DNA from: Rotaria macrura
Taxonomy: Eukaryota > Rotifera > Eurotatoria > Philodinida > Philodinidae
Direction of reading: 5' to 3'
DNA: 64,000 nucleotides
Assembly (NCBI GenBank): GCA_900239685.1
Contig: OENT01000147.1
Coordinates: 1-64,000, forward strand
The position numbers and the translations under genes are program-made. The notes under the pieces are model-generated. The model searched no databases and was not told the origin of the DNA. It saw only the letters and a list, made by a program, of their open reading frames with translations. Below, piece by piece: positions 23,544 through 35,950 of the stretch (the first letter of the stretch is position 1; each line of letters starts with the position of its first letter).

Positions 23544-25981
23544 TTAAAATATTGTCATTAATTCATGTAAAATTTCATCAGCATTATCAATCGTACATCC
23601 AGACCATCTACAAAAGAACACAAAAACAAACACGAGAATTTCTTGAAAAATGAAGAAAAAAAAGCTATTTGTCTTTACCGTGTTTGTAATAATTGAATGA
23701 CATCTGGTGCATGGTCATCATTGTCTTCAAAGAAATCGCCATAAATCGATGCAGGATATTGCTGTCGTGTATCAATAGAGACAATACAAGATTTTTCTTG
23801 TTTTTTTAAGCCACTGTAAATATGTAATTGAAAATAATTTTCATAAATCCAATTATTTAATAGATTAATATTTGTTGAGAACATGATAGCATAACGACGA
23901 TTCAAACAGAAGAGCCATACAGGTACTTTAGGTGTACGTAACATAGAACCTATTTCTTGTTTATGCCAATACGAATCATCATCATGTTTGGACCAATAAA
24001 GAAATCCAACTGGACAACGACCTTTTACACCATGTTGAGGCTTTTTCTAGAACATAAAAAAAGACAACTTACGATACGTATTGATCTCGTAGAATCTTTT
24101 TCTTTCATCGTACCATTAAATTTCCATTCGAATCAACATCAATAACACCATTATGTAAATAGTGTAAAGCTCTTCCAGTTAATGCCAATGTAACCATTTG
24201 AATCGTTGATTCATCACGATCGCCTACTAATCGTGTATGATCAAGATCATCAATTAATCTATATTTAAAAACATCGTTGTACTTTTTATTTTGTTGAGTA
24301 AAATCAACACAACTTACTTTTTTAATGTACGTGATAGCATAAGACTGTAGAGAAATATAATAACGCCATTTTCTTTCATAAACTAAAAAGAAGACAAATC
24401 AAAATATGAAAACATGTATATACCGTGTCGTCTTTGAACGAGTTTACGTACATATGGTAAACATTTGATAATAAATGAACGTAGTTTAGCCAAATCAACA
24501 AATTCAAACATGTGTAACTAGAAAATTATAATAATAATGTTTTCTTTATAGTCATGTTTTATTGAAAGAAAATTTCGTCTCACTCGTTCAGTTATTCTAT
24601 CGGGTACATAATGATCACCATGATTAGAAAAACATGCATCGCCAGCATAGGGAATACAAACTGTCGCGCCTCGATATTCACCAGCTTGCCATAAAATCTT
24701 TTTTTTTTAATTCAAGTTTATTCAAATAGGAAATTTTATCACATTTTTCATACTTCCGTAAAAGCATCAACAAGTGCTTCAGTACGTGCTTCGACACTAA
24801 CCGATGCAGGTCTTAATGAATAAAAGGAAAGAAAATGCAAAAGTAATGCAGTAGAAATAATTATTACAGACCGATGTTGATTTATTGAAAAATGATTTTT
24901 TAAAAGTAAATGACGGATGACAAATGCTTGAACAGTCAAAATAAAACCACGGGCTCCTGTCTAAGAAACAAACGTATACATGTAATCATTTAGAATGTTT
25001 TCTATTTGTATGACACGCTCTCTAAAGAACTATTCTAATGACCACTCATCAATAGGATTCATATTGAATAAGTAAATACATTTCTGTGTTGATAGTTTTA
25101 ACGTCGATCACTCTCTAGAAAATATAAAGTTCGCTTAGGTTTAGTTAGTCGTTGAAAAATTATAATTTTCTTTTTCAGACAAGAGGCTCACGTCCAAGAG
25201 TCGGAAATTTATATTTTGCTTTCCTTTGCACTAACCCATCACATTGACATTTTTTGTTTAGTGCTGATTTTTTGGATCGATACTAATCAATAGTATTCTT
25301 TTCTCATTCATTCTACTTATGAAATCATTGATTCATTACTCGATCGGCAACAAGACCATAATTCAATGGATTTGTATAATCACGAAATGTAAACTTTGCT
25401 GAAAACCAACTTTGACTAAATGAATGAATTGTTGTATTATTAGCCAAAAGACGAAGAGTCTAATCAAGAAAAACAAATCATAATTAGTAAGTCAATTCTT
25501 TGATGTTGTTAGTTCTTTTCTTGCTTCATACCGAAGCTGTGGCCAATGTGATTTGATCACCTTGAGAATAGAGTTTCAAACTAAGACTATTGCCGTGAAC
25601 TTTGATGTATTCATCTAGAATAGTCCTTTATTTTTTTTTCAATGTATGCATAAAAAAATGCATCGTTTACCTTCTAATAATTTTGGTGCTTGTAAATCAA
25701 TTTGTTTTGCTATGAGAATCGGTTGCGCAAGTAAAGAATCAACACGCTAAGAATATTAAGACAACATTTAATATAAAACAGAGACTAAGATACTGTCATA
25801 CATTTTTTAATTCAACTCGGCTAACTTCATAATAATTGACTAAATCAAGTAGTTGTTGATCGGTTAATTCCTCATCGGTATTGCTAGAATTATTAGACGT
25901 AGTAGAATTACTCGTAGTAATCTGATACATTGTCGTTGAATTTTGTGTTTTATTAACACCATTTTTAGTCTCAACCGGCAT
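23544..25981 (-). CDS. MINDY4B: MINDY-4/4B-like ubiquitin hydrolase homologue, predicted inactive
   Basis: Homologue of the MINDY deubiquitinase family (Lys48-chain hydrolases). Eleven minus-strand exons join in frame: 25981-25802, 25746-25671, 25614-25532, 25459-25340, 24960-24754, 24697-24584, 24517-24452, 24382-24318, 24258-24114, 24046-23679, 23607-23544 (495 aa from the ATG at 25981). Family blocks: FSQSWFSAKFTF, NYGLVADR, VQAFVIRHLLL, ILWQAGEYRGATV, IFLYSLMLSRTL, LALTGRA, GSMLRTPKVPVWLFC and the C-terminal TRWSGCTID. Active members have a GPCG-type catalytic Cys; here the position reads TGARG, with Arg157. The catalytic His of the SESHxSxLF block is replaced by Arg403 (LNRRYAIMF). It should therefore be a pseudoenzyme, like vertebrate MINDY-4B. 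The 5' end is uncertain: an acceptor-like TTTTTAG at 26010 would extend the exon by 28 bases. Confidence 0.82.
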
Positions 25982-26009
25982 TCTAATACCGTCTACAATC
26001 AAAATGAAT

Positions 26010-27183
26010 CTAAAAATAAAATAGAAATTCTTGTGTCGAATAACAACTGTGCTTTCATTTATAGACAGAGAAATATCACTGCCTAAGAGTATTTATTACT
26101 GTCAGACTATAATTTTGACTGGTTGCTATCAATAAAAAGAAAACCTTCGTAATACACAAGCGCCTGCACAAATAGAAGAATCAACACTATATTCAAAACA
26201 AAAGAGCTAATAAGAAAAAGGAAGTCTATTATTAGTCATTTGTCGATCTAAAAAACTCGACTAGTAAAAAATGATATTTTCCATGAAAGAAAAAAATCAC
26301 TTTTTTGTGAAGGAGAGTACGAGGGGTTTCTTGTGCTGATGCGTTTGCCGAAAGAAGAAATAAAATTTGATTTCTTTCTTTCATTCCAATGCAAAAAGAA
26401 GCCTTGTCAATTTTCGTAAAAACCCTTAACTTGCTTTCTTTTATGATTGACCTTCCTATGGGTGACCTTAAGTTCCTCACTATGAACGAATCTGAAAAGA
26501 ATTATTCAATTCATAGCGTTAAGAGAATTTTTTCGTATTTATGTTGAACTAATCCAATGTTCAATCATATAGATGCCGAAAATCAAATTTTCGAAATTAA
26601 ATAAAACTTTCGAAGTTTTTTTCATTTCTTTTACTCTAACCTAACATTGATTTTCTAATTTTCCCTATTGGAATATTATTTATTTATCTATCTATCTATC
26701 TATCTATCTCTATACATATATTCGTGTTGTTTCTTCTAAAAGAATCATATCTGTGAAATACTATTTCTTCGCAGAATATTCCCACCACGAAAATCAGTAT
26801 GCAACATAGAAAAACTATGTACTTTCAATGATCAATTTATTTTTCATCAAAAATAAATATACTTCAAATAAACTAAATTTACCAATGCGCTCATTTCAAT
26901 AGAAAACGACATGGCAACAGCACTTCATTTTTCTACAAATGATGTGTTCACACTACACACATTTATGCATTTGTGATCCATAGAATACCATCTATTGAGA
27001 TATCAATCAGAATTCGGACGAAAAGAACAAGACAATGCGGAAAGGAGGGAAAACGAAAACGATGCGTTTTCTCCTTGTAAAACAAAAGATGAAGCCAGCT
27101 GGTGCCTCGAAACATCATTTGCATGAGTATAATCATGATCATCACGATCATCATCAAGAAGTAACAGTTGTCTATTTTTTCAG
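26010..27183. other. Divergent intergenic region
   Basis: Probably holds the promoters of the minus-strand MINDY-like gene and the plus-strand GalNAc-transferase gene. It contains a (TCTA)n microsatellite. No further coding evidence; the right end is a T-rich tract closing in TTTTTTCAG at 27183. Confidence 0.5.
26685..26709. repeat. (TATC)n microsatellite
   Basis: About six uninterrupted TATC units. Confidence 0.9.
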
Positions 27184-27194
27184 TAGTCTGAGTA

Positions 27195-30100
27195 ATGGTA
27201 ATTCGACGACGCACTTTTTTAAAATGTTTAGCTTTAATTCCAACCATATGGATCATAGCAATTTTTACATTATCGTTTCATACGGATTCATCCCTAATAT
27301 CTCGTTCAAATAATGATATTCCAATAAATGTCATCAATCAAATTGTATCAGTACCATCATTAGTCGATCGTATTCGTCACGTTTTACCATTTCGACATCA
27401 GAATATTGATCATGATCATCCATCAGAAGAACGGCTTAAAGCTCATGAACAAGAAAGACTAATGAATGGTAAAGTTCAAGTTGTTCCACCAGAAATGAAT
27501 ATTCATAATGAACGAAATACGAGCGGTCCAGGTGAAATGGGTAATGCAGTAAGAATCAGAAAAGAAAAACTATCGTCAGAAGAAAGAAAAAACTACGATG
27601 AAGGATGGAAAAATAATGCATTTAATCAATATGTTAGTGATATGATATCATTAAGAAGATCTCTAGCCGATGTTCGAGATCCTGAGTACATGAAATATTT
27701 TCATAAAGTTTGTTGTTTTCTTTACATTTTATTATTTAGATGTAAGAAAGTTGAATTTCATCCAAATCTACCGGACGCAAGTGTTATAATTATATTTCAT
27801 AATGAAGCGCGTTCAACACTATTACGTACGGTATGGTCTGTTCTTGATCGTTCACCAACGCATCTCTTAAAAGAAGTCATTCTTGTCGATGATTTTTCAG
27901 ATAAAGGTTTGTGTTGTTGGTAAGTTTTAAAATAAATCTTAAAAAACTTTTTCTTTTGTTTTCTTACAAGAACATTTGAAAATGATGCTTGAAGATGACA
28001 TTGCACCAATGAACAACGTTCGATTACTTCGTACGAAACAACGTGAAGGTCTTATCAGAGCTCGTTTAATAGGTGCAAACGATGCTACAGGAACTGCTTT
28101 AATCTTTTTGGATTCGCATTGCGAATGTGCTGAAGGTAATTTTCGAACATAGATGATAAACTCATGTAGATTCTGGGTTGCATACAAAGATGTCTCTAGA
28201 CGAGGATAAACCCCATCCATATGACCATCTAGTTCGATATGGTATCATATGATAATGTATTTAATGCCACCAACTACATAGCGACTATTCAGTTTTTCTA
28301 TACTATCCATCTGACACACTGGCAACTCCATGGGAACATAATACTCCTCTTTGACTAGAATAGTATGTATAGAGCGGGCAGAATAATGAAGTATACTATG
28401 TGTTGATTGTTTTTAATTTAAAACTTTTGTTTTCCTAATTCCTAGTTCTCATGAATCATCACGACAATGATCGATTGATTCTTTTTAAAGGTATAACCAT
28501 GACATTAGTAAAGTAAAAATTTTAATCAACATTGATGATCCGTTTGTCTTAGAAATACCTATTGAGATTTATTATTTAAGTTCATGAGCTCCTTACGGAC
28601 AAAAGCTCACAGGACTTGCCCATACATACGGAGTGTATGCAATAATAAAAATATATATTTCGGTAGTTCGTGTAGTTTTAAACAACTGCATTGGTCAATT
28701 TCGAATGATTTCAAGAAGTTATATCAGAAGAAACGCTATATCGAGTATAGGACTATCTAAGACATAATGCTCAGAATATTTTTTTAAACTAAGTTGAATA
28801 TTCACATGACTGATGTTTCCATCTGACTTTATTCAATCACTTTGATGAAGAATTCGCGTACTCAATTGACAAGATGCAACATTTCACGATGTAAACAGAT
28901 ATTATTATTATTCTTTATAGGATGGCTTGAACCATTGTTGGATCCAATAGCACGAAATCGAAAAGCATCTGTCGTACCATTAATTGAAATTATTAGTGAC
29001 TCAACATTCAAGTTCGAAGTTACCTCAATAGAAGGTATTCAAGTGGGTGGATTTGATTGGAATCTCATTTTCAATTGGCATGCAACACCACAAAGAGAAA
29101 TGAAACGACGCAAAAATCGAACAGATCCAATCAGGTCAATTATTTATTTCATTCAAGAAAAAGTAACTTTTCATCTACGTTCTATTACTTTCTTAAATAG
29201 AAGTCCGACCATGGCTGGTGGCCTATTTGCTATAGATCGAAATTGGTTCGAAGAATTAGGGATGTATGATCCCGGCATGGATATTTGGGGTGGTGAAAAT
29301 CTTGAACTTTCTTTCAAAGTCTAATCGAGAAAAAGACTCACTTATTATTAGAATTAAAACATATCTTCTAATTCTAGCTGTGGCAATGTGGTGGTGAACT
29401 TCTATGTGCTCCATGTTCACATGTCGGTCATGTTTTTCGAAAACTTTCACCGTATTCTTGGCCTAAAAATATTAATGTCATTAGAAAAAATACTGTCCGT
29501 CTGGCTGAAGTATGGCTAGATGAATATAAAGTAAATAAGAAATAATGGAAAGAAAAATGTTTAGATGCTTACTTCTCGTTACATTTATCTAATAGAATTA
29601 TTATTATGAACGAATTAATTATGATCTTGTACGCATACATAGATTGCTTAAAGAAAAACAAAATTGAATTTCATTTTTCGTTGTTGTCTTTGTTTCAAGG
29701 GTGATTATGGTGACGTGTCAGATCGATTGAAAATTCGTGAACGTCTTCAATGTAAACCATTCAAATGGTTTCTCGATAATATCTATCCTGAACAATTTAT
29801 CCCAGGAGAAAGTTCGCATTTTGGCGAGGTACGATTTTGATTGTTTGAACTCAATCGAGTCCATCGTGTGTTTGTTTTTCAAGATTCGAAATCGAGGTAA
29901 AGCACAAGTATGTGTTGATTCACAAGATGTTGATAATAGTGAGAAACCGATCGTTGGTTTCCCGTGCCACGGACAAGGTGGTAATCAATATTTTCTTCTA
30001 TCGAAAAACAATGAAATACGGCGAGAAGAAAAATGTTTGGATTTTATTGGTCATCTTATAAATGAACCAAATAAAGTTTTGTCTCTATCGTGTCATTCAA

Positions 30101-30332
30101 TGGGAGGAAATCAAATGTGGTTTTATGGGGTATGTTGATAGGTTCGTAGAGATCGTTTTACTTTATTAACTTTGTATTTAAGAATGAGATGATACGGCAT
30201 ACAATTGGCTATTGTATGGAATTATCAGCAATAAATTATAGAGATATTTGCATGGCTCAATGTGATCCATCGAATCCATATCAAAAATGGTTTTGGAAGA
30301 AACGTCAAGACAATACAACAAATGCTCATTAA
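27195..30332 (+). CDS. GALNT: Polypeptide N-acetylgalactosaminyltransferase
   Basis: Golgi type II membrane enzyme that starts mucin-type O-glycosylation by moving GalNAc from UDP-GalNAc to Ser/Thr. Ten exons join to 621 aa: 27195-27685, 27740-27906, 27971-28135, 28921-29134, 29201-29318, 29378-29530, 29596-29628, 29700-29828, 29884-30129, 30183-30332. A short basic N-terminus (MVIRRR) precedes one hydrophobic anchor, then a stem. The GT-A catalytic part starts at [11 protein letters not shown]; the metal-binding D-x-H is Asp267-Ser268-His269 in FLDSHCE. The Gal/GalNAc-T motif is [11 protein letters not shown], followed by LWQCGG. The C-terminal ricin-type lectin domain has its repeats marked by GGNQYF, GGNQMW and NPYQKW. 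Intron 3 is 785 bp; the 54-bp intron 1 is a multiple of three without an in-frame stop. The start of MED15 follows 170 bp after the stop. Confidence 0.94.
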
Positions 30333-30435
30333 CATTTTTTATTTTTTAAATTCTAATATTCTATTTTCGTTCGGTGCTGTTTTTATATTTTTTATGCTGG
30401 TGTCTGAATATTTATGCATAATTGTTATTCCATAT

Positions 30436-30441
30436 AATAAA
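30436..30441 (+). terminator. Polyadenylation signal AATAAA (GalNAc-transferase)
   Basis: Canonical hexamer about 100 bp after the stop codon and only 62 bp before the MED15 start codon. Confidence 0.45.
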
Positions 30442-30502
30442 AACATCAAACATCTATTTATTTGATTTGTGTTTTTTTTTTCTTTTTCTATAGATAAAAA
30501 GG

Positions 30503-33500
30503 ATGATGAATACTGATGGTACAACGGGCAACAACAATGTTGGTTTTTCACAAGTAGAAGATCAACAAATGATAACATTAGCTGATCGTGAAAATTACAT
30601 AGCACGGCTGTAAATTTTCAAAATATCTATTCAATACTGAATTGACATTTTATTTTTATCTTTATTTAGAACACATCATTTAGGCGGCAATAGAGATATG
30701 GCTAAATATTTTGATGATGAAGCAATTACAAAAAGTGGCGGGAAAGCGGTAGACTTCTATTTTCTCCAATTACTCTCTAGTTTAATTAATGTTTCGTTGA
30801 TTTAGGTTCTATACAAGAAAACTCTTCAAATGTTAATACAGCAAAGAAATCAACAGATACAGCAACAACAATCGATGATGGCATCACAAGTAAATACTAT
30901 TTTAAATTATGTAGGTAACTCCTTTTCTTCGTAATATAGCAACAACAACATCACCACCAACAACAGCAACATCAACAACAACAGCTGCAGCAACAACAAC
31001 AGCTGCAACAACTTCAACAACAGCAGCAACAACAACATCAGCAACAGCAGCAACAACAACATCAGCAACAACAACATCAACAACATCAGCAACAACAGCT
31101 GCAGCAACAACAACAGCAACAACAACAGCAACAACAACAGCAGCAACAGCAGCAACATCAACAGCAGCAACAACAACAACATCAACAACAGCAGCAACAA
31201 CTTCAACAACAGCAGCAACAACTTCAGCAGCAGCAGCAGCAACAACAACAACAACAGCAAGCAATGTATATGACATCTCAACCAAATTTGATGATTGGTC
31301 AATCTCAACAACAACAACCAACTTCCACATACATAATGCAAGGATCATTAGCAACGTCATCATCAACACCAATAATGAACATTAAACAAGAGCCACAAGT
31401 ACCTATGTCTAACATCCAAATGAGACCGACTTTACAAAATTTTCCTATGCAACAACAACAACAACAACAACCACAACAAAATCAGATTAAACAAGAATTG
31501 ACAGTACCCCAGCAGCAACAATTGATTAAACAAGATCTTATGATTCCACCTCCATCACAACAGCAGATTAAGCAAGATTTAATGATACCACCAACACAAC
31601 AACTAATCAAACAGGAATTAATGGTAGCACCGGTACCGCAACAACAACAACTACAACCAGGAATACAAGTTCAACAAATGCGGCAACAGCACCCAACACA
31701 GTTTAATCCACAACAATCAGCCCAATACAATCAACAGCAATCATCACAGTATAATCCACAACAACCCTCATCATACAACCCACAACAATCATCACAATAT
31801 AATCAGCAACAGCAGCCACCACCATTTCCTAATCAATCTGCAGCAGCTACACTTCAACAGCGTACCATCGTTCAGGTAAATTGACATAATAATTTGAATT
31901 AAAAAACATTTTCTATGTTTGTATGACACAGCATTTGCAACAAGTACGTCAACAAAATCAGTTCAATCAACAACTGGAATCAAACAATACGGCTCAATCG
32001 CAACTACCGCCGCCACCACAACAACAACAAGGTCCTAACCCTGTTTCGGCATCGCAAACATCATCCATGAATAATACAGGAGGACCATCATCATCATCAT
32101 CATTAACACCAACGGCTTCAGGTGGAAGTTCGGATGAAAGTAAGTTGAAGTTGATTATCTTATGCATCTTTACATGAAATCTATTTAGTTCTACAACAAC
32201 TTCTGACCAGCCCTAACCCACCTAAACCACCATCTACTGTCGCCCAAAATACTGCACAAGCAAGACTTCGTACGGTAAGCTTAATCTCTCTCAGAATAAT
32301 AGTCGAATTGATAATCGTGATTCAAACTCATAGTTAATCCAGAAAACAAGTCAAAGAGAAGCGAGATAAATCTTGAAAGAGTTTTTGCGTTGAATTATTT
32401 GTTAGGTGTTTTTCCATCAATATCTGAAGCATATGCAGGCATCTGGGGCAAAATTAACTTACATGTATTTCTACTTCTAATTCAGACTATGAATAAATAT
32501 AATGACACAAGAAATAATACCAAACGAAGGACACGTTCATTGATCGATCTATTGAATTGCCAGCGATTAGTGATTGCTAAGAAAATAGAGTTCATCTGAG
32601 ATATTCATCATTTTGATAAATGAATACATTTTTCGACTGAAATCTCGCCAGATCATGCAGAAATTCTTAGGACTATGCACATATCAAAGTACCAGTCAAA
32701 ATTATTTTACTTGATTCTCGCGTGTACGAGCATTTGTCAAGTTATTCTTGTCGAATTATCAACATATTTCCTCATGCATCTACTGTAAACTAGAGCACTG
32801 AGTATCTTTTTTTGTTAAAATTTTTTCTTAACTAGCATTGATTTGTTTAGATGAATCGAAATGTTCGTAATCCGTCCGTACCAGTATCTCAAATTCTTCA
32901 ACAACAGCCGAGTCCGATGACACCGTAATTTAAAATTTTTTCCTAGAGGTAAAGATTTCCTTATTTTTTTTCTACATTCAGAGGTTCTGATCCAATGATA
33001 ATTGGTAATATCCCATCACCACATTCACATCCTGGTATGATGCAACAACCGCAAACTCCAATAGGTTTACCAGGTCAAAGTCCACTAGCACGCTATATGA
33101 TGGCACAATCGCCACAAAACAACATGTATCGTCCGCAAATGTCTCCAATGAATATGATGAGTAAGATGGTTTTATTTTTCTCATGCTATTCTCAACCCAA
33201 TAAAACCAAGACGCTAGTGACAGCTGCTTTATTATCGTTTCAATAATGAGAAGAAAGAAGCCTTCGAAATTATGTGTACCTTCTCGCTCCTTTCAGGAAG
33301 ATATTTGGAAAACTAATCGACGAGAAAGTGTGTACTTATTTATCTGAAGGTATTGGTCATGATTCGAAGTGTATGCTATTCGATATTAGTATTTTTCGGA
33401 GATCAAAACTAAAATATGAAAGATATTCTTGAATGTGCATGCTTTTTTGTTTTCAATTCAAACTATCGAAAGTTAGCAGCATGTTTCCTTCGTATGTATA

Positions 33501-35946
33501 TTGCATCAAATTCATTAAGAATTTTCTTGCCTATGCTTGTATCACATGTAACAATAAATGAAAATACGTATGTAATCTATTAAACGAATCAAATAAATTT
33601 TGCCATATATTTAAGTATCAAGTATGAATGTAATCGTTGAAATTCTTTATTTAGATTATCCGGGTAGTCCAACAGCAATGCTAGATGATGAAATGCATTA
33701 TTTATTTAAATTTTTCACTGATCGTATTCATTATTTAGCTCGAATAATAACTCGATGTCAACAAGAAGGTAAAAACTATTCAAGACATATTCGGAAATTT
33801 ATTTGTTTTGAGTTTCTTTTTCTTTCATTGTATTAATTAGGTCAACATGATAAAGTAGCTAAATACAGACAATTGCATGATCAAATGGCTACATTTGTTC
33901 GTAATCCAATACCAGAACATTTAATCGTTGCTCGTCGTCTTAAAGAACATGTTGATCGTTTATTTGATCCACGTATGTTTGCACCAGTTATGATGCCACC
34001 TGTTATGGATATGACTGGAATGGTACCACCTCCTGTTCATAATAATAGTCGTTGTATGGCAAACGGTGTATTTGAACAATGTCAACGTGCCATCATTGAT
34101 TATCTTGGCAAGGATACAACATTAAAATATAATGTTGCTAAACGTTTTCTAGAACCATTAAGTGAAGTTCTCAACGGTGTACCACACAAGTATGTGATCA
34201 AATAGTTATATATTCAAGAATAATGATTTTTAGATATTAACTTTAAAATATTTTCATAACACAAAAACTACAATATATCTCGTTTGACAAGCGAATAGAT
34301 GCGGTAGATGAAATATTGACTAGTCGAAGGTCAAAGAACAGATTTTGTAACACTTTAAAATTCAATGATGTATAATCATTGAGTAGAAACATAGTAGATT
34401 TCGATTTTTGTACAGAATTACTAATCGCATTGAAACAAGAGTTCATAAGAACATTCTATCAACGCACAGATACTGCTGAATACTGTAAAAAGATAAGCTT
34501 TATTCAACTTTTTTAACAAACTAATCTCAGTAGTGATTATTAAAAGATAAGTTTTCTTATTTGTTGTACACCAGCATTGACTTGAAAAAATGACGTAGTA
34601 TTTGCCTTATGAATAGAACTAACTTCCTGAGTTCTTTCTAGAATATAAAGATCATCTTAGAACCAGTGAACTTTTCTTTAGTCGAATAAATAATTAGATA
34701 AAGATCAAAAGATGTTTCGTTTGTTGGAAACTGAATAATCATCTGAAGAATACTTCTATAAAATATTATAATCATTCAAATCGAAATTCGTTGTTCATGA
34801 ACAATAGATTTAGCATCTTGCAAGATTTCATTTGTTCGTCCTTTCATTTTCTTTTGTTTCTAGAAGCATGCGATTAGATATCGTATCAAAACAAGTTGTT
34901 GAACCATTTTCTTCGTCACAGAATATTCAGTCTTCGAAACTCCTAGCGAATATCATTGAAAATGAATTTGCTCATCTATCAGCAAATACTTTTACTTACG
35001 AATTAAAACCATTGTCTTATAAAATGCCTACAACATTACCTTCTCAAAATGATTTAACAGATTCATCTACATGCGATTATGAATTGACATGTCATTTCGT
35101 TGAAATCAATATGCCTGTTGTACCACCATTGAAATTAAAATTAACGATACAATATCCCGATGAGCCACCCGAAGTACTTTCACTAACATCGACAACTTTA
35201 AGTTTGACGCCAGCTAAATTAGAAAAATCAGGTAAAAATAAATAACAAAGATAAAGATGAAATGTTCCTTACTCGAAAGAAAAAACAATAAGAGAGAGAG
35301 AGGTCGAATTAGAAACGTTAGTAAAGTAAAACAACATTTAATTGACCAATTTTTCTTCAATATCTGCTCATGAGTTTTCTAGGGCCTGCCGATTTATATC
35401 CGTCTAGCTAAAATTTCAAATGATGAAATTTTTTGGCAATGATAATTTCAAAACGTAGACCATAACGTGTAGAAAATAAAATCAAATGCTTTCCTATTTT
35501 ACGATCCTAGCATATTCAGTAATCGATTTTTCATATGACCTAAATATCTAGAATAAATAATACATATTAGCCAATATTGTTTATGTATTGAATGAATTTG
35601 ACATCTCTTACAACTTACGTCGATTTCATTCAATTATTAAAATATACACCTAGTGTTGTAGTTTTTTGTTTCAGACAACGAACATTGTGTGTATAGCAAA
35701 TTTTCATCCTTGTTCTTTTTTTTAATTTCGTTTTTTATTTATACAGATGGCCATGCATTTTTTGAATCAATATCTCGAAATTTTATTTATTTTCTATTTA
35801 AATTACCAACACAACATACTGTTACTGATATTTTAGATATATGGGTAAGATAATTGATTTGAACCAAATCTCTTATTTATTTTCACATGTCTTTTATGTT
35901 CCAGTATACTTCCATTCGAACGGCTTCCTTGTCTGAACAAGAATAA
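30503..35946 (+). CDS. MED15: Mediator complex subunit MED15
   Basis: Tail-module subunit of Mediator, linking transcription activators to RNA polymerase II in the nucleus. Thirteen exons join to 907 aa: 30503-30609, 30670-30748, 30806-30889, 30940-31875, 31932-32139, 32189-32274, 32851-32924, 32982-33160, 33655-33768, 33841-34189, 34864-35231, 35747-35844, 35905-35946. The N-terminal ~90 residues (ITLADRENYIARLTHHL...) sit where MED15 proteins have the activator-binding KIX fold but are only weakly like it. Then come a polyglutamine tract, five I-K-Q-(D/E) repeats and an Asn/Gln/Tyr-rich stretch. The conserved C-terminal half starts at DDEMHYLFKFFTDRIHYLARII and ends with LPTQHTVTDILDIW, equivalent to the closing helix of animal MED15. 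Assignment rests on that C-terminal half. Introns of 0.5-0.7 kb occur after exons 6, 8, 10 and 11. Confidence 0.87.
30940..31263 (+). repeat. CAA/CAG tract encoding polyglutamine in MED15
   Basis: About 108 codons, almost all CAA or CAG with occasional CAT, CAC and CTG/CTT, giving Gln interrupted by His and Leu. The mix of CAA and CAG, with interruptions, should make it more stable than a pure CAG run. In other frames the same DNA reads as long poly-Leu or poly-Ala/Val frames on the minus strand; these are artefacts. Confidence 0.95.
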
Positions 35947-35950
35947 TAAA

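Noticed and set aside
24422..24451. Alternative donor GTATAT for a MINDY-like exon
   Set aside because: It would shift the frame of the next exon; the upstream donor GTACGT at 24451 gives a continuous, family-like sequence.
30902..31372. Long minus-strand frames reading poly-Val/Ala and poly-Leu
   Set aside because: They are the complement of the MED15 CAA/CAG tract; the plus-strand frame joins in phase to conserved exons on both sides.
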